The translations under genes and the position numbers were made by a program. A stretch of DNA of 10,065 nt, from assembly GCA_035513175.1 (NCBI GenBank), contig DATKCN010000199.1, positions 1 to 10,065 on the forward strand, written 5' to 3'. The notes under the pieces were generated by a model. That model was not told where the DNA came from. It saw only the letters and a list, made by a program, of their open reading frames with translations, and searched no databases. Below, in pieces: positions 1 through 6,777 of this stretch; positions within the stretch are counted from its first letter, which is position 1, and each line of letters begins with the position of its first letter. Source of the DNA: DATKCN01 sp035513175 (GTDB lineage: Bacteria > Chloroflexota > Chloroflexia > Thermomicrobiales > CFX8).

Positions 1-225
1 GCTGACATCAACGATTCGTTCGGTGTCGTTGACTGAGAAGACGATGCGCCAGTTGCCAACACGTGACGACCGCATTCCACGCGCGTTGCTCAGCGGCTTG
101 GTGTAGTAGCCGAATGGATCGGACGCGATCTGTTCGAGGCGATCGAGGATGCGGTGTTGCGTCGATCGATCGAGGCGTTCGAGATAAGAGAAGGCTCGAT
201 CCGAGATCCGAACGTCGTAGGTCAC
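1..225 (-). CDS. RelE/ParE-family toxin, partial (3' end outside window)
   Basis: Seventy-five residues are visible, from a GTG start to the window edge. The fold signature is that of RelE/ParE toxins: a short beta strand (MTYDVRISDRAFSYL), two helices rich in Leu/Arg around residues 15-35 (LDRSTQHRILDRLEQIASDP), then the typical strand pair with RSSRVGNWRIVFSVND (residues 52-67) and ERIVDVS, matching the family pattern 'R.GdyRiiy.i......v.i'. Family members are about 85-95 residues, so roughly 10-20 residues are missing beyond the edge. The GTG at 223-225 overlaps the antitoxin stop (GTGA, four shared bases), typical of translationally coupled toxin-antitoxin pairs. RelE-type toxins cleave mRNA on the ribosome and ParE-type toxins poison gyrase; the visible part does not decide between them. 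The frame is easy to miss because it has a GTG start and no stop in the window. Confidence 0.83.
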   Translation of the reverse strand, partial: MTYDVRISDRAFSYLERLDRSTQHRILDRLEQIASDPFGYYTKPLSNARGMRSSRVGNWRIVFSVNDTERIVDVS

Positions 226-428
226 TGTGCCAGTCGTCGCCGTACGTCTGACAGGCGAACGAACTGCCCCTGCGCGATCTGTTCTTCACCGAGACGGGAT
301 GCTTCGAGTTCTTCGTCAGTCAGGGTATCGTGGTCCGACGCGAGCCATTGCACGTAGTCGAGCACATCTTCAAGCTCGTCCACTGGAAGATGGTCGATCA
401 GGAGGTGTAGTTCTTCTCGTGCGCTCAT
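222..428 (-). CDS. Antitoxin of a type II toxin-antitoxin pair
   Basis: A 68-residue acidic protein. Residues 5-30 (LHLLIDHLPVDELEDVLDYV) form a Leu-patterned helix pair like that of small DUF2281-type or RelB-like antitoxins. The C-terminal half (EELEASRLGEEQIAQGQF, then LSDVRRRL) looks like the extended toxin-binding tail such proteins use to cover the toxin's active face. The ATG at 426-428 has AGGGGAGA a few bases upstream as ribosome binding site. The stop TGA overlaps the GTG of the toxin by four bases. No N-terminal ribbon-helix-helix or AbrB motif is clear, so whether it binds its own promoter is unknown. The family name is tentative; the role rests mainly on the partner gene. Confidence 0.72.
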   Translation of the reverse strand: MSAREELHLLIDHLPVDELEDVLDYVQWLASDHDTLTDEELEASRLGEEQIAQGQFVRLSDVRRRLAQ

Positions 429-461
429 GCTCTCCCCTGTAGCGCGATGCGACGACTGTTG

Positions 462-489
462 ATTTTACAACGGGCTGGCGGCGCAGGAA
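462..489 (-). promoter_or_regulatory. Candidate promoter of the toxin-antitoxin pair
   Basis: On the minus strand a -35-like TTCCTG (484-489) and a -10-like TAAAAT (462-467) are separated by 16 bases. The -10 lies about 34 bases before the antitoxin ATG. This AT-rich spot stands out in a GC-rich window and sits in the 131-bp gap after the sulfide oxidoreductase stop, so the pair is probably transcribed separately from the sulfur cassette. Called by eye. Confidence 0.42.
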
Positions 490-559
490 GAACTGTTCCC
501 ATAACTGCGAATCGAACGCTCACCCGAGTGTCGGGAAGAGCGTCCGACGTCGTTTCTGT

Positions 560-1708
560 TCAGACCAGGCCGCGCGGGACGATGTGCCAGTAGGCCTTGT
601 TGAAGATCATCTTCTCGTAGTGATAGATGCGGCTGGGGCGTGGCGGCTCCGGCGGGTGGTCGTAGTCGAAGTTCATGGTCGTGGCCTGCTCGTTGCCGGT
701 TTCCAGGAAGCACATCACGTGTCCGTTGTAGGTGCTATCGTCCGGCGATTTTCCACCGATCCCGGCAGCGATACGCTCGGCCACGACCTTGGCCTGGAAG
801 TGGGCAGCCGAGCCGCTCTTCGAGACGGGCAGGTCGGTGGCGTCGCCAATGACGTAGACGCGTTCGTCGCCGTTGTGGCCCTTCATGGCCAGGGTGTGGC
901 GGTCGGTAGGAATCCAGCCCTGTTCGTCACCGAGCCCGGATTCCGAGACGATCGGAGCGCCGAGATGCGGAGGAACCATCACCAGCAGGTCATAGTCGAG
1001 CGTCGAGCCTTCCATGGAAGAGATGGTGCGCTTGACGGGATCGACCTCCTCCAGGTTGAAGAAGGTCTCGTAACCGATGCCCCGCTCTTCAAGAATCGGG
1101 GTCACGAAGTCGGAGACGGTCTCGATGGTGAAGACGCGGCCAATCGGGTAGGTGTAGAACAATTCGACGCGTTCGCGCTTGTCCTGCTTGCGTAGCTCGC
1201 TGTCGAGCAACAGCAGGAACTCCAGCGGCGCTGGGGGGCAGCGGTGCGGGATGCCGCCGACACCGACGATGATGCGGCCGGAGTCGAATGACTCCAGCGC
1301 CTTGCCGAGCTTCAGCGCGGCTTCGGCGGAGTAGAAATGATGTCCACCCTCGGCGAGGCCGGGTATCTCCGCCTCATCGTTGCGCGATCCGGTCGCGATG
1401 ACCAGGTAATCGTAATGCAGCGCCGCGCCGTTCTCGGCATGAATCAGGCGGCGCTCGGTGTCGATATGGCGATACTGGTCGATGGAGAGCGCGACCCGTC
1501 GATTGAGCAGCTGCCGCTCGGACCTGATCAGGTTCCGCTGCTTCTCTTTGCCAAAGGGGATGTAGAGCCAGCCGGGTTGATAGACGTGCTTACCGGTCCG
1601 GTCAGCGACGGTTATCTGCGCCGCGCTGGCGGGGATGTGCCTGGCCAGCAGGTTGGCGGTGAGCGTGCCCCCCACTCCGCCGCCAAGCACCACGATGTGA
1701 GCCGACAT
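560..1708 (-). CDS. sqr: Sulfide:quinone oxidoreductase-type FAD flavoprotein
   Basis: A 382-residue protein of the FCSD/SQR flavoprotein family. It starts with a beta strand and dinucleotide motif GGGVGG (residues 9-14) for FAD, has the second FAD contact VIATGSRND (103-111), a second nucleotide-fold glycine strand at 146-152, and the C-terminal FAD motif YVIGDATDLP (285-294). Only two cysteines occur, C157 (HRCPPAP) and C333 (VMCFLETG). They sit where SQRs carry the redox pair that bridges sulfur above the flavin; the third N-terminal cysteine of some SQR types is absent. SQRs oxidise sulfide to polysulfide or persulfide at the inner membrane and pass electrons to quinone. The hydrophobic and amphipathic C-terminal end (IYHYEKMIFN, AYWHIVPRGLV) fits membrane attachment. 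AAGGAG lies seven bases before the ATG and shares bases with the tusA stop (TAAGGAG), so translation is probably coupled. Length is slightly below the usual 400-430. A related persulfide-handling flavoprotein is the main alternative. Confidence 0.85.
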   Translation of the reverse strand: MSAHIVVLGGGVGGTLTANLLARHIPASAAQITVADRTGKHVYQPGWLYIPFGKEKQRNLIRSERQLLNRRVALSIDQYRHIDTERRLIHAENGAALHYDYLVIATGSRNDEAEIPGLAEGGHHFYSAEAALKLGKALESFDSGRIIVGVGGIPHRCPPAPLEFLLLLDSELRKQDKRERVELFYTYPIGRVFTIETVSDFVTPILEERGIGYETFFNLEEVDPVKRTISSMEGSTLDYDLLVMVPPHLGAPIVSESGLGDEQGWIPTDRHTLAMKGHNGDERVYVIGDATDLPVSKSGSAAHFQAKVVAERIAAGIGGKSPDDSTYNGHVMCFLETGNEQATTMNFDYDHPPEPPRPSRIYHYEKMIFNKAYWHIVPRGLV

Positions 1709-1719
1709 GGCCGGGCTCC

Positions 1720-1959
1720 TTAGTGCGCTTTGCGCATGATGAAGCGGGTGTAGTCGTCCTCCGGGAACGCGCCGAGGAACTCATGCCGGGCCTTGGCGAC
1801 CCAGATCGGGATGTCTTTGTTCGAGCCGGGGTCGGACGAGAGCACGGCGATGGCGCTGCCGACGGGAGCGGATTTCACGGCGCGCATCATCTCCATTAGC
1901 GGGCCGGGGCAGAAGCTGCCGCGGGCGTCGACTTCCTTTGTGATCTCTATGTCATCCAT
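1720..1959 (-). CDS. tusA: TusA-like sulfur carrier (SirA/YedF/TusA family)
   Basis: A 79-residue protein with the full TusA fold: first strand ITKEVDARG, then the CPxP motif FCPGPLM with the persulfide-carrying Cys17, the helix LMEMMRAVKSAPVG, the strand SAIAVLSSDPGS, and a last helix and strand (IPIWVAKARHEFLG...YTRFIMRKA). The length matches the family. TusA proteins accept sulfane sulfur as a cysteine persulfide and relay it. GAGGAG lies six bases before the ATG. It is 31 bases after the DsrE-type gene and 11 bases before the flavoprotein start, so the three form an operon. In this setting it is more likely a carrier for sulfur released by SQR than a tRNA-thiolation protein, but that is inference from neighbours. 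Confidence 0.88.
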   Translation of the reverse strand: MDDIEITKEVDARGSFCPGPLMEMMRAVKSAPVGSAIAVLSSDPGSNKDIPIWVAKARHEFLGAFPEDDYTRFIMRKAH

Positions 1960-1990
1960 GGCTGTCTCCTCAATCGTTCGTCAGTCCTCA

Positions 1991-2422
1991 TTAGATGAAG
2001 AGCGTGATCTTAGCGTCCTGCGCATCGCCGACGAACCCGGCGACACCGACGACATCATCGACGATGTCCTCGAGGTCACACTTCTGCATGCCGAAGAGCT
2101 CCATCGTCATGCCACAGGCGTTGACGCGCACCTCGCCAAGCTCCTTCGCCTGCAGGATGTTGTCCATCCAGGAAGGGACGTTCTTCTCCTGCATGGCCGC
2201 CATCATGGCCGGCGCGAACTCGGCGTACTCGGCGCTGATCTTCGCGTTGGTCTTCCAGGCGTCCTTGCGGAAGGCTTGCAGTCCCCAGTTAGTCAGGAAG
2301 AGCTCGACCTCCATGCCCATGGCGACGCCACCAGAGGTAAGGATCGAGGCTGCCATGAGCTTGTCGACAGTCCCGGAAAAGAGAATGATCGCCATGCGAT
2401 CGACGCCAGTACCGTTATCCAT
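1991..2422 (-). CDS. DsrE2-type (DsrE/DsrF/DrsH-like) sulfur-carrier protein
   Basis: A 143-residue protein of the DsrE/DsrF-like superfamily. Residues 10-51 (MAIILFSGTVDKLMAASIL, then MGMEVELFLTNWGLQAFRK) show the DsrE2 pattern: strand, 'SG..DK' and 'GMEV.lFlTfWGL..lrK'. The later segment VNACGMTMELFGM (101-112) matches the conserved 'aC.msM.lmG' block, with C103 as the likely persulfide cysteine; C115 is a second one. These proteins bind or relay sulfane sulfur and are often encoded beside tusA, rhodanese, hdr-like or sqr genes in sulfur oxidisers. The start was set at 2422 because AAGGAG lies seven bases upstream. The frame stays open to 2533, but the extra residues do not resemble the family. 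It is the first gene of the operon. No rhodanese, persulfide dioxygenase or Hdr-like gene is visible nearby. Confidence 0.85.
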   Translation of the reverse strand: MDNGTGVDRMAIILFSGTVDKLMAASILTSGGVAMGMEVELFLTNWGLQAFRKDAWKTNAKISAEYAEFAPAMMAAMQEKNVPSWMDNILQAKELGEVRVNACGMTMELFGMQKCDLEDIVDDVVGVAGFVGDAQDAKITLFI

Positions 2423-2581
2423 GAATCGACTCCTTTGCCGTGTGTGCCTGCTCGCGCTATCGAGCATCAAGCACACTTCAGGGTACGCCGCGACCACGAC
2501 AACGGCGTCAGGAATCGGGGGTGAGAGTGACAAGTTCGTATCAGATCGCCCAAGCGGTGAAGCATCCGGTGAGGAGTCGTG

Positions 2582-2790
2582 CTACAGCCACCCCTGGCGG
2601 CTGGCGATCATGACGGCTTCGAGGCGGTTGCGGGCTTCGAGGCGGCGCAGGATTTCCTGCACGTAGCCCTTGACCGTGTTCTCGTTGAGGAACAGGCGCT
2701 CGGAGATCTGGCGGTGCGAACGACCCTCGCTCAACAGGCGCCTCGTGCCGGGAGGACGCGTGCCCTGACAGAGGGCGGCCGGAGTGGCGA
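2582..2790 (-). pseudogene. LuxR/NarL-type helix-turn-helix remnant of a lost response regulator
   Basis: The last ~55 residues (RRLLSEGRSHRQISERLF, then NENTVKGYVQEILRRLEARN, then RLEAVMIASRQGWL) are a clear NarL/FixJ-type C-terminal helix-turn-helix. The usual preceding 'LT.RE.EVL' segment is not in the same frame. A poor version (SVRARVLPA, about 2746-2772) lies in the next frame, suggesting a frameshift. No receiver domain or linker is visible in any minus frame up to 2965. A short orphan protein from GTG 2794 is possible, but no ribosome binding site precedes it. It lies 159 bases upstream of the sulfur cassette and on its strand, so it may be what is left of that cassette's regulator. 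Confidence 0.62.
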
Positions 2791-2965
2791 GCACGGATGG
2801 CGTTCCGGGAGCTCAAGGGGATGCCGGTGAGGACAGCGTTTGAAGGGAAGCGGAAGGCTGGCCGCGGGCGCCGTAGTATCATCCGGCAGTGGGCTGGTGG
2901 CATACGGCCCGCGCATGCCTGGCGCGGTGTACGTTGGGAACCGGCCACACATGGGGCGCTGAGCG

Positions 2966-5900
2966 ATGACGCGCGCGCACGACCTCCCTCCCGATGCCGC
3001 CCCTTCCGGCTCGCACGGCGAGCCTGATCTGGATCAACACGGTCTGCGCATCTACCTGCTTGGCGAGTTCCGGGTGGCGATTGGCGATGCGCTGCTGCCG
3101 CAGTCAGTCTGGGGACGGCGCCGGGCGCGCGGTCTGCTCAAGCTGCTGGCGCTCTCGCCACGTCAGCGGCTGCACCGCGAGGAAATCATCGAGCAGCTCT
3201 GGCCGGAGCAGGACCCGGACACCGCCGCCGCTAACCTGCGGGTGACATTGCACGCGGTCCGGCAGGCATTGCGGGCGGGCGAGGGACGTGAGTCCCCATT
3301 CGCGCAGGCGATCGACGACGAGATCGTGCTGCAGCGGGTCGGGCGCGCGTGGGTCGACGCTGACGCGTTCGAGCACGCGGCGGGCGCCGCGTTGCGCTCC
3401 GGGTCGGTCGCGGACCTGCGCGCCGCGCTCGACCTCTACACCGGCGAGCTGTTGCCTGAGGACCGTTACGAGGACTGGGCGTCCGCTCTCCGGGAGCGGC
3501 TGCGGGGGCTGCATCTGTCGCTGCTGAGCGCGCTGGCGGGCGCGCTGGAGGGAGCAGGCGACGCCGCCGGGGCGATCGACGCGCTGGAGTCAGTGCTTGC
3601 CGCCGATCCGACGGACGAGGCGGCGGCCCGGCGCCTGATGCGCGCTTACACAGCCTCCGGCCAGCGCCATCGCGCATTGCGGCTGTTCCGCCGCCTTCGC
3701 GACGCGTTGCAGCGCGACCTTGACGTGCCGCCGGAGGCGGAGACCCAGCAGGTCTACGGCGACATTCTGTCAGGAGCTGTCTCCGCCCCGCCTGCCCCGT
3801 CGCCCATCCCGGACCGCGCTGCCCGGCACAACATCCGCCTGCCGTTGACGAGCTTCGTCGGGCGCGAGGAGGAGCTACGGCGCATCCGCGAGCAGCTCGC
3901 GACGACGCGGCTGCTGACCCTGCGCGGTCCGGCCGGATGCGGCAAGACGCGGCTTGCGACGGCGGCAGGGCACGCGTTGCTGGACACGTTCGCTGATGGC
4001 GTCTGGTTCGTCAACCTCAGCCCGCTGGTCTCCGCCGAGCCGATTGTCTCGACCATCGCGGGGGCCATGGGGTTGACACTGGACGCCAGCCAGGCGGAGC
4101 TGCCCGCGCTGGTCGAGGCGCTGCGGTCGAAGCAGGCGCTGCTGATCGTCGACAACTGCGAGCATCTCATCGAGGCCAGCGCGCGGGTGGCCGAGGCGCT
4201 GTTGGGCGAGTGCCCCGCCTTGCGCGTAATGACGACCAGCCGCGAGCCGCTGCGCGTGGCGGGCGAAGCGGTGCTGCTCGTCCCGGCGCTGCCGTTGCCG
4301 GTGGCAGGCGCGCAGTCGCTGGAGCAGGCGCGCCAGAGCGACGCAGCGCGCCTGTTTGTCGACCGCGCCCGTTCCCTGCAACCGGAGTTTGAACTGACGG
4401 CGGAGACCGCGCCGCTCGTCGTCGACATCTGCCGCCGCCTCGACGGCCTGCCGCTGGCGATCGAGCTGGCCGCCGCCCGCGTGCCGTTGCTGTCGCTTGA
4501 GCAGCTCGCGCGGCGGTTGAGCGACCCGTTGCAGGTGCTGACCGGCGGCAGTCGCACGGCGGAGCGGCGCCAGCAGACGCTGCGCGCCACGCTCGACTGG
4601 AGCTTCGACGCGCTCGACGATCCCGAGCAGCGGCTGTTGGAGCGGCTCAGTGTCTTCGCCGGGGAGTGGACGTTGGAGGCCGCCGAGCTTGTCTGCGCCG
4701 GGGATGGGATTGCCGAGCGGGAGGTGCTCACGCTGCTGGCGCAACTGGTCGACAAGTCGTTGCTGGAGGCGCGCGCTGGTGGCAGCGAGGCGCGCTACCA
4801 CCTGCTGGTCACGATCCGGCAGTACGCGGCGGAGCGGCATGCTGCCCGTGGCGACGCGGCGGCCCACACGCTCCAGCGACGGCTGGCGGACTATTGCGTG
4901 CAGCTTGCGGAAGCGGCGGGAACGGGGCTACTGGGAGCCGAGCAGGGAGCGTGGTTGGAACGGCTCGAGCTGGAGCTGGACAACCTGCGCGCGGCGCTGG
5001 ACTGGTGCGAGCGCACCGGCGAGCTGGAGCGACAGTTGCGCATCGCCGCCTCGCTGGTGCGCATGTGGTGGATTCGCGGCTACGCGAACGAGGGCCGCCG
5101 CTGGCTGGAGGGCGCGCTACGCATCGCCGAACAGCAGCCCGGCTTCGATCCCGGCGTGCGAGCCAGGGCGTTGCAGGCGGCCGGCAACCTGGCCCGCATG
5201 CAGGGGGAGATCGAGCTGGCGCAGCAGCATCTCGAAACTTGCCTCGTGCTGCAACGCGAGCATGGCGACCCATCGGAACTGGCGCACGTGCTCAACTACC
5301 TCGCGGCGCTGCTGGGCGTGCGAGGTGATTTGCCGAGGGCGATCGAGCTGGCGCAGGAGGGGCTGGCGCTCTTCCGGCAAGTCGGCGAGCGGCGCGGCAT
5401 CGCGCTCACGCTCGGGACGCTGGGCGAGGTCTACTACACGGCAGGGGACGCGCCGCAGGCCAGCCAGTATCTTGAGGGGGCGCTGGCGCTCGATCGGGAG
5501 ATCGGCGACACGCACAGCATCGCCATCACGCTCAACAACCTGGGCGAAGCGCTGCGGACGCAGGGACTGCTAGACCAGGCGGCGGCGAGCTTCGAGGAGA
5601 GCCTGGTTATTTTCCGAGAGCTGGAGGCGACGCACGGGGTGGCGTACCTGTTGGCGAACCTGGGCGACATCGCCAGCGGTCAGGGTCAGCACCAGACAGC
5701 GCTGCGCCACTACATGGAGGCGCTCGGCATCTTCCATCTGCTCGGCTACCGGCAGGCGATGCTGGGTGTCGTTGCCAACATGGCCGCGCTCGACGCGCGC
5801 CAGGGACAGGCGGAGCGGGCCGCGCGGCTGCTGGGAGCGGAGGATGCATTGCGCGCGGAAGCCGGGTTCGCCTCAACCCCGGTCGAGCGCGCCGAGATCG

Positions 5901-6241
5901 ATGAGACGGTTGCCGTCATTCACTCGCGGCTGGACCAGGAGGCGTTCGAGCGCGCCTGGGACGCCGGACGACGAATGTCATTGGAAGATGTCGTGGCGCT
6001 GGCCGGGAGTGTTGAGTTGACCACGTCGCCTGCGCTCGCGGAGCCGCGACTGAGCCCACGCGAGCGCGACGTGGCGCTGCTTGCCGCGCGGGGCATGACG
6101 AACCAGCAGATCGCCGAAGCGCTGGGGATTACCGTGCGGACGGCCGAAACCCACGTCGGCAATGTGCTGCGCAAGCTCGGGCTGGGGTCGCGTCGCGACT
6201 TGAGCGCGTGGGTTGAAGAGAGCGGGGGCGGCGTCTCGTAG
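2966..6241 (+). CDS. SARP/STAND transcriptional regulator with C-terminal LuxR helix-turn-helix
   Basis: A 1091-residue multidomain regulator. About residues 27-105 form an OmpR-like winged helix (LRIYLLGEFRV, then RRRARGLLKLLAL, then EEIIEQLWPEQDPDTAAANL). About 125-275 form the bacterial transcriptional activation domain (LYTGELLPEDRYEDW, then AADPTDEAAARRLMRAYTAS). A STAND/NB-ARC-like ATPase follows from about 295 (SFVGREEELRRI), with Walker A GPAGCGKT at 321-328, Walker B LLIVDNCEH at 392-400, the TTSREPL block near 418 and GLPLAIELAAAR near 495. TPR repeats fill about 735-1000 (for example LGTLGEVYYTAGD and LNNLGEALRTQGL). The LuxR helix-turn-helix occupies about 1029-1085 (LSPRERDVALLAARG, then NQQIAEALGITVRTAETHVG). 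Such proteins are ATP-dependent switches whose TPR part senses an unknown ligand or partner. A stop codon ends three bases before this ATG in the same frame, so the start is well bounded, though the ribosome binding site is weak. Two DNA-binding domains in one chain is notable but known for this class. Target genes cannot be read from sequence. Confidence 0.9.
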   Translation: MTRAHDLPPDAAPSGSHGEPDLDQHGLRIYLLGEFRVAIGDALLPQSVWGRRRARGLLKLLALSPRQRLHREEIIEQLWPEQDPDTAAANLRVTLHAVRQALRAGEGRESPFAQAIDDEIVLQRVGRAWVDADAFEHAAGAALRSGSVADLRAALDLYTGELLPEDRYEDWASALRERLRGLHLSLLSALAGALEGAGDAAGAIDALESVLAADPTDEAAARRLMRAYTASGQRHRALRLFRRLRDALQRDLDVPPEAETQQVYGDILSGAVSAPPAPSPIPDRAARHNIRLPLTSFVGREEELRRIREQLATTRLLTLRGPAGCGKTRLATAAGHALLDTFADGVWFVNLSPLVSAEPIVSTIAGAMGLTLDASQAELPALVEALRSKQALLIVDNCEHLIEASARVAEALLGECPALRVMTTSREPLRVAGEAVLLVPALPLPVAGAQSLEQARQSDAARLFVDRARSLQPEFELTAETAPLVVDICRRLDGLPLAIELAAARVPLLSLEQLARRLSDPLQVLTGGSRTAERRQQTLRATLDWSFDALDDPEQRLLERLSVFAGEWTLEAAELVCAGDGIAEREVLTLLAQLVDKSLLEARAGGSEARYHLLVTIRQYAAERHAARGDAAAHTLQRRLADYCVQLAEAAGTGLLGAEQGAWLERLELELDNLRAALDWCERTGELERQLRIAASLVRMWWIRGYANEGRRWLEGALRIAEQQPGFDPGVRARALQAAGNLARMQGEIELAQQHLETCLVLQREHGDPSELAHVLNYLAALLGVRGDLPRAIELAQEGLALFRQVGERRGIALTLGTLGEVYYTAGDAPQASQYLEGALALDREIGDTHSIAITLNNLGEALRTQGLLDQAAASFEESLVIFRELEATHGVAYLLANLGDIASGQGQHQTALRHYMEALGIFHLLGYRQAMLGVVANMAALDARQGQAERAARLLGAEDALRAEAGFASTPVERAEIDETVAVIHSRLDQEAFERAWDAGRRMSLEDVVALAGSVELTTSPALAEPRLSPRERDVALLAARGMTNQQIAEALGITVRTAETHVGNVLRKLGLGSRRDLSAWVEESGGGVS

Positions 6242-6407
6242 AGGCCGTGGCTGGTGGCGTCGATCGCGGATCGGGCGGGTGGATTGCAGGCCGTCACGAC
6301 ATTCCGCATCGGTCCTGCATAGGCATGCGCGGCCAGCGGGCCGCCGGGCCGGGCAAGCCACGGCCCCTGCGAGGGTCGGCGGGCGACCTCGCCTTCCGCC
6401 CCACCGC

Positions 6408-6496
6408 GTTACCCGTTACGTCCCCTCGGTCCCCATCTCGCGCCACTACGTATACGTAACCCCTCCTGCCCTCTCACGAGCGCCGTTTCTGTAACG
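6408..6496. promoter_or_regulatory. Cluster of GTTAC/GTAAC boxes with a 12-bp palindrome
   Basis: GTTAC occurs at 6408-6412 and in CGTTACG at 6414-6420; the reverse form occurs in CGTAACC (6455-6461) and GTAACG (6491-6496). GTTACGT (6415-6421) and ACGTAAC (6454-6460) form an inverted pair. The perfect palindrome TACGTATACGTA (6447-6458) overlaps the third box. Such spacing suggests a multi-site operator, and the LuxR-type regulator just upstream is an obvious but untested candidate to bind it. Confidence 0.4.
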
Positions 6497-6545
6497 CCGG
6501 TGAAACGGCCGTGCGTCATGCTGGCTACAGTGGATATGCGTCATG
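6482..6545 (+). promoter_or_regulatory. Leader region with hairpin and 9-bp direct repeat
   Basis: GCCGTTT (6482-6488) and AAACGGC (6503-6509) can pair as a 7-bp stem with a 14-base loop. TGCGTCATG occurs twice, at 6512-6520 and 6537-6545, 25 bases apart. Between the copies lies a -10-like TACAGT (6526-6531), but no good -35 element is seen at the right distance. The second copy ends only about nine bases before the GAGGAGG ribosome binding site, so a bound protein there could block transcription or translation of the next gene. Confidence 0.32.
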
Positions 6546-6564
6546 ACCGGCATGAGGAGGATCG

Positions 6565-6777
6565 ATGTCGTCATACCAGCACTCGTTCGTCGTGCGCTGC
6601 TGGCATCTGGGCAGCCGCGATGAGCGCATCGAGATCGAGCACGTGCAGTCGGGCCGCAAGCAGCTCGCGCGCTCGACTGCCGAGGCGCTCGACTGGATCA
6701 GTAGTTTCGCGGATGTCTCGGAGTCCCACGCAACGCCTGCCGTGTCGCTGACGATCAAACGGGAAAGGGTTCACTGA
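6565..6777 (+). CDS. Small conserved-looking protein of unknown function
   Basis: A 70-residue soluble protein with no signal peptide. It has an N-terminal strand-like segment (SFVVRCWHLGSRDERIEIEHVQ) followed by a short helix (ARSTAEALDWISSFAD). The pattern 'R.W.L...e.RIEIEHVQSG.....s..eAl.WI' resembles short uncharacterised proteins that I recall from Chloroflexota, but I cannot name a function. The start is supported by a strong GAGGAGG ribosome binding site four bases upstream of ATG. Its stop (TGA 6775-6777) shares one base with the ATG at 6777 of the broken hydrolase gene, so the two were probably translated together. Confidence 0.66.
   Translation: MSSYQHSFVVRCWHLGSRDERIEIEHVQSGRKQLARSTAEALDWISSFADVSESHATPAVSLTIKRERVH

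Larger units (their letters stand above)
6242..6564. other. 323-bp non-coding stretch after the regulator
   Basis: No convincing gene. The first 160 bases are GC-rich and contain a perfect 10-bp inverted pair GGCCGTGGCT (6243-6252) and AGCCACGGCC (6356-6365), but the 103-base spacing makes a terminator unlikely. The second half (6408-6564) is more AT-balanced and carries the repeat boxes listed separately, leading into a strong ribosome binding site at about 6554-6560. It therefore looks like a promoter and control region for the gene at 6565. Confidence 0.5.

Noticed and set aside
584..1195. Long open frame on the plus strand opposite the flavoprotein gene
   Set aside because: It is antisense to a well-supported gene and its translation shows no recognisable family; high third-position GC leaves such frames open by chance.
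2423..2533. N-terminal extension of the DsrE2-type protein
   Set aside because: The frame is open, but the extra residues do not look like the family, and the AAGGAG sequence fits the start at 2422.
1793..2666. Plus-strand open frames across tusA and the DsrE2-type gene
   Set aside because: They are opposite two genes with conserved cysteine motifs and good ribosome binding sites; no independent motif was seen.
3754..4867. Long open frames on the minus strand opposite the SARP/LuxR regulator
   Set aside because: Their composition is the low-complexity Ser/Arg/Gln pattern expected of antisense readings of a GC-rich gene, and the plus strand has clear domains throughout.
6243..6365. Perfect 10-bp inverted pair after the regulator as a terminator
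   Set aside because: The 103-base loop is far too long for an intrinsic terminator, and a 10-bp match is not surprising in GC-rich sequence.
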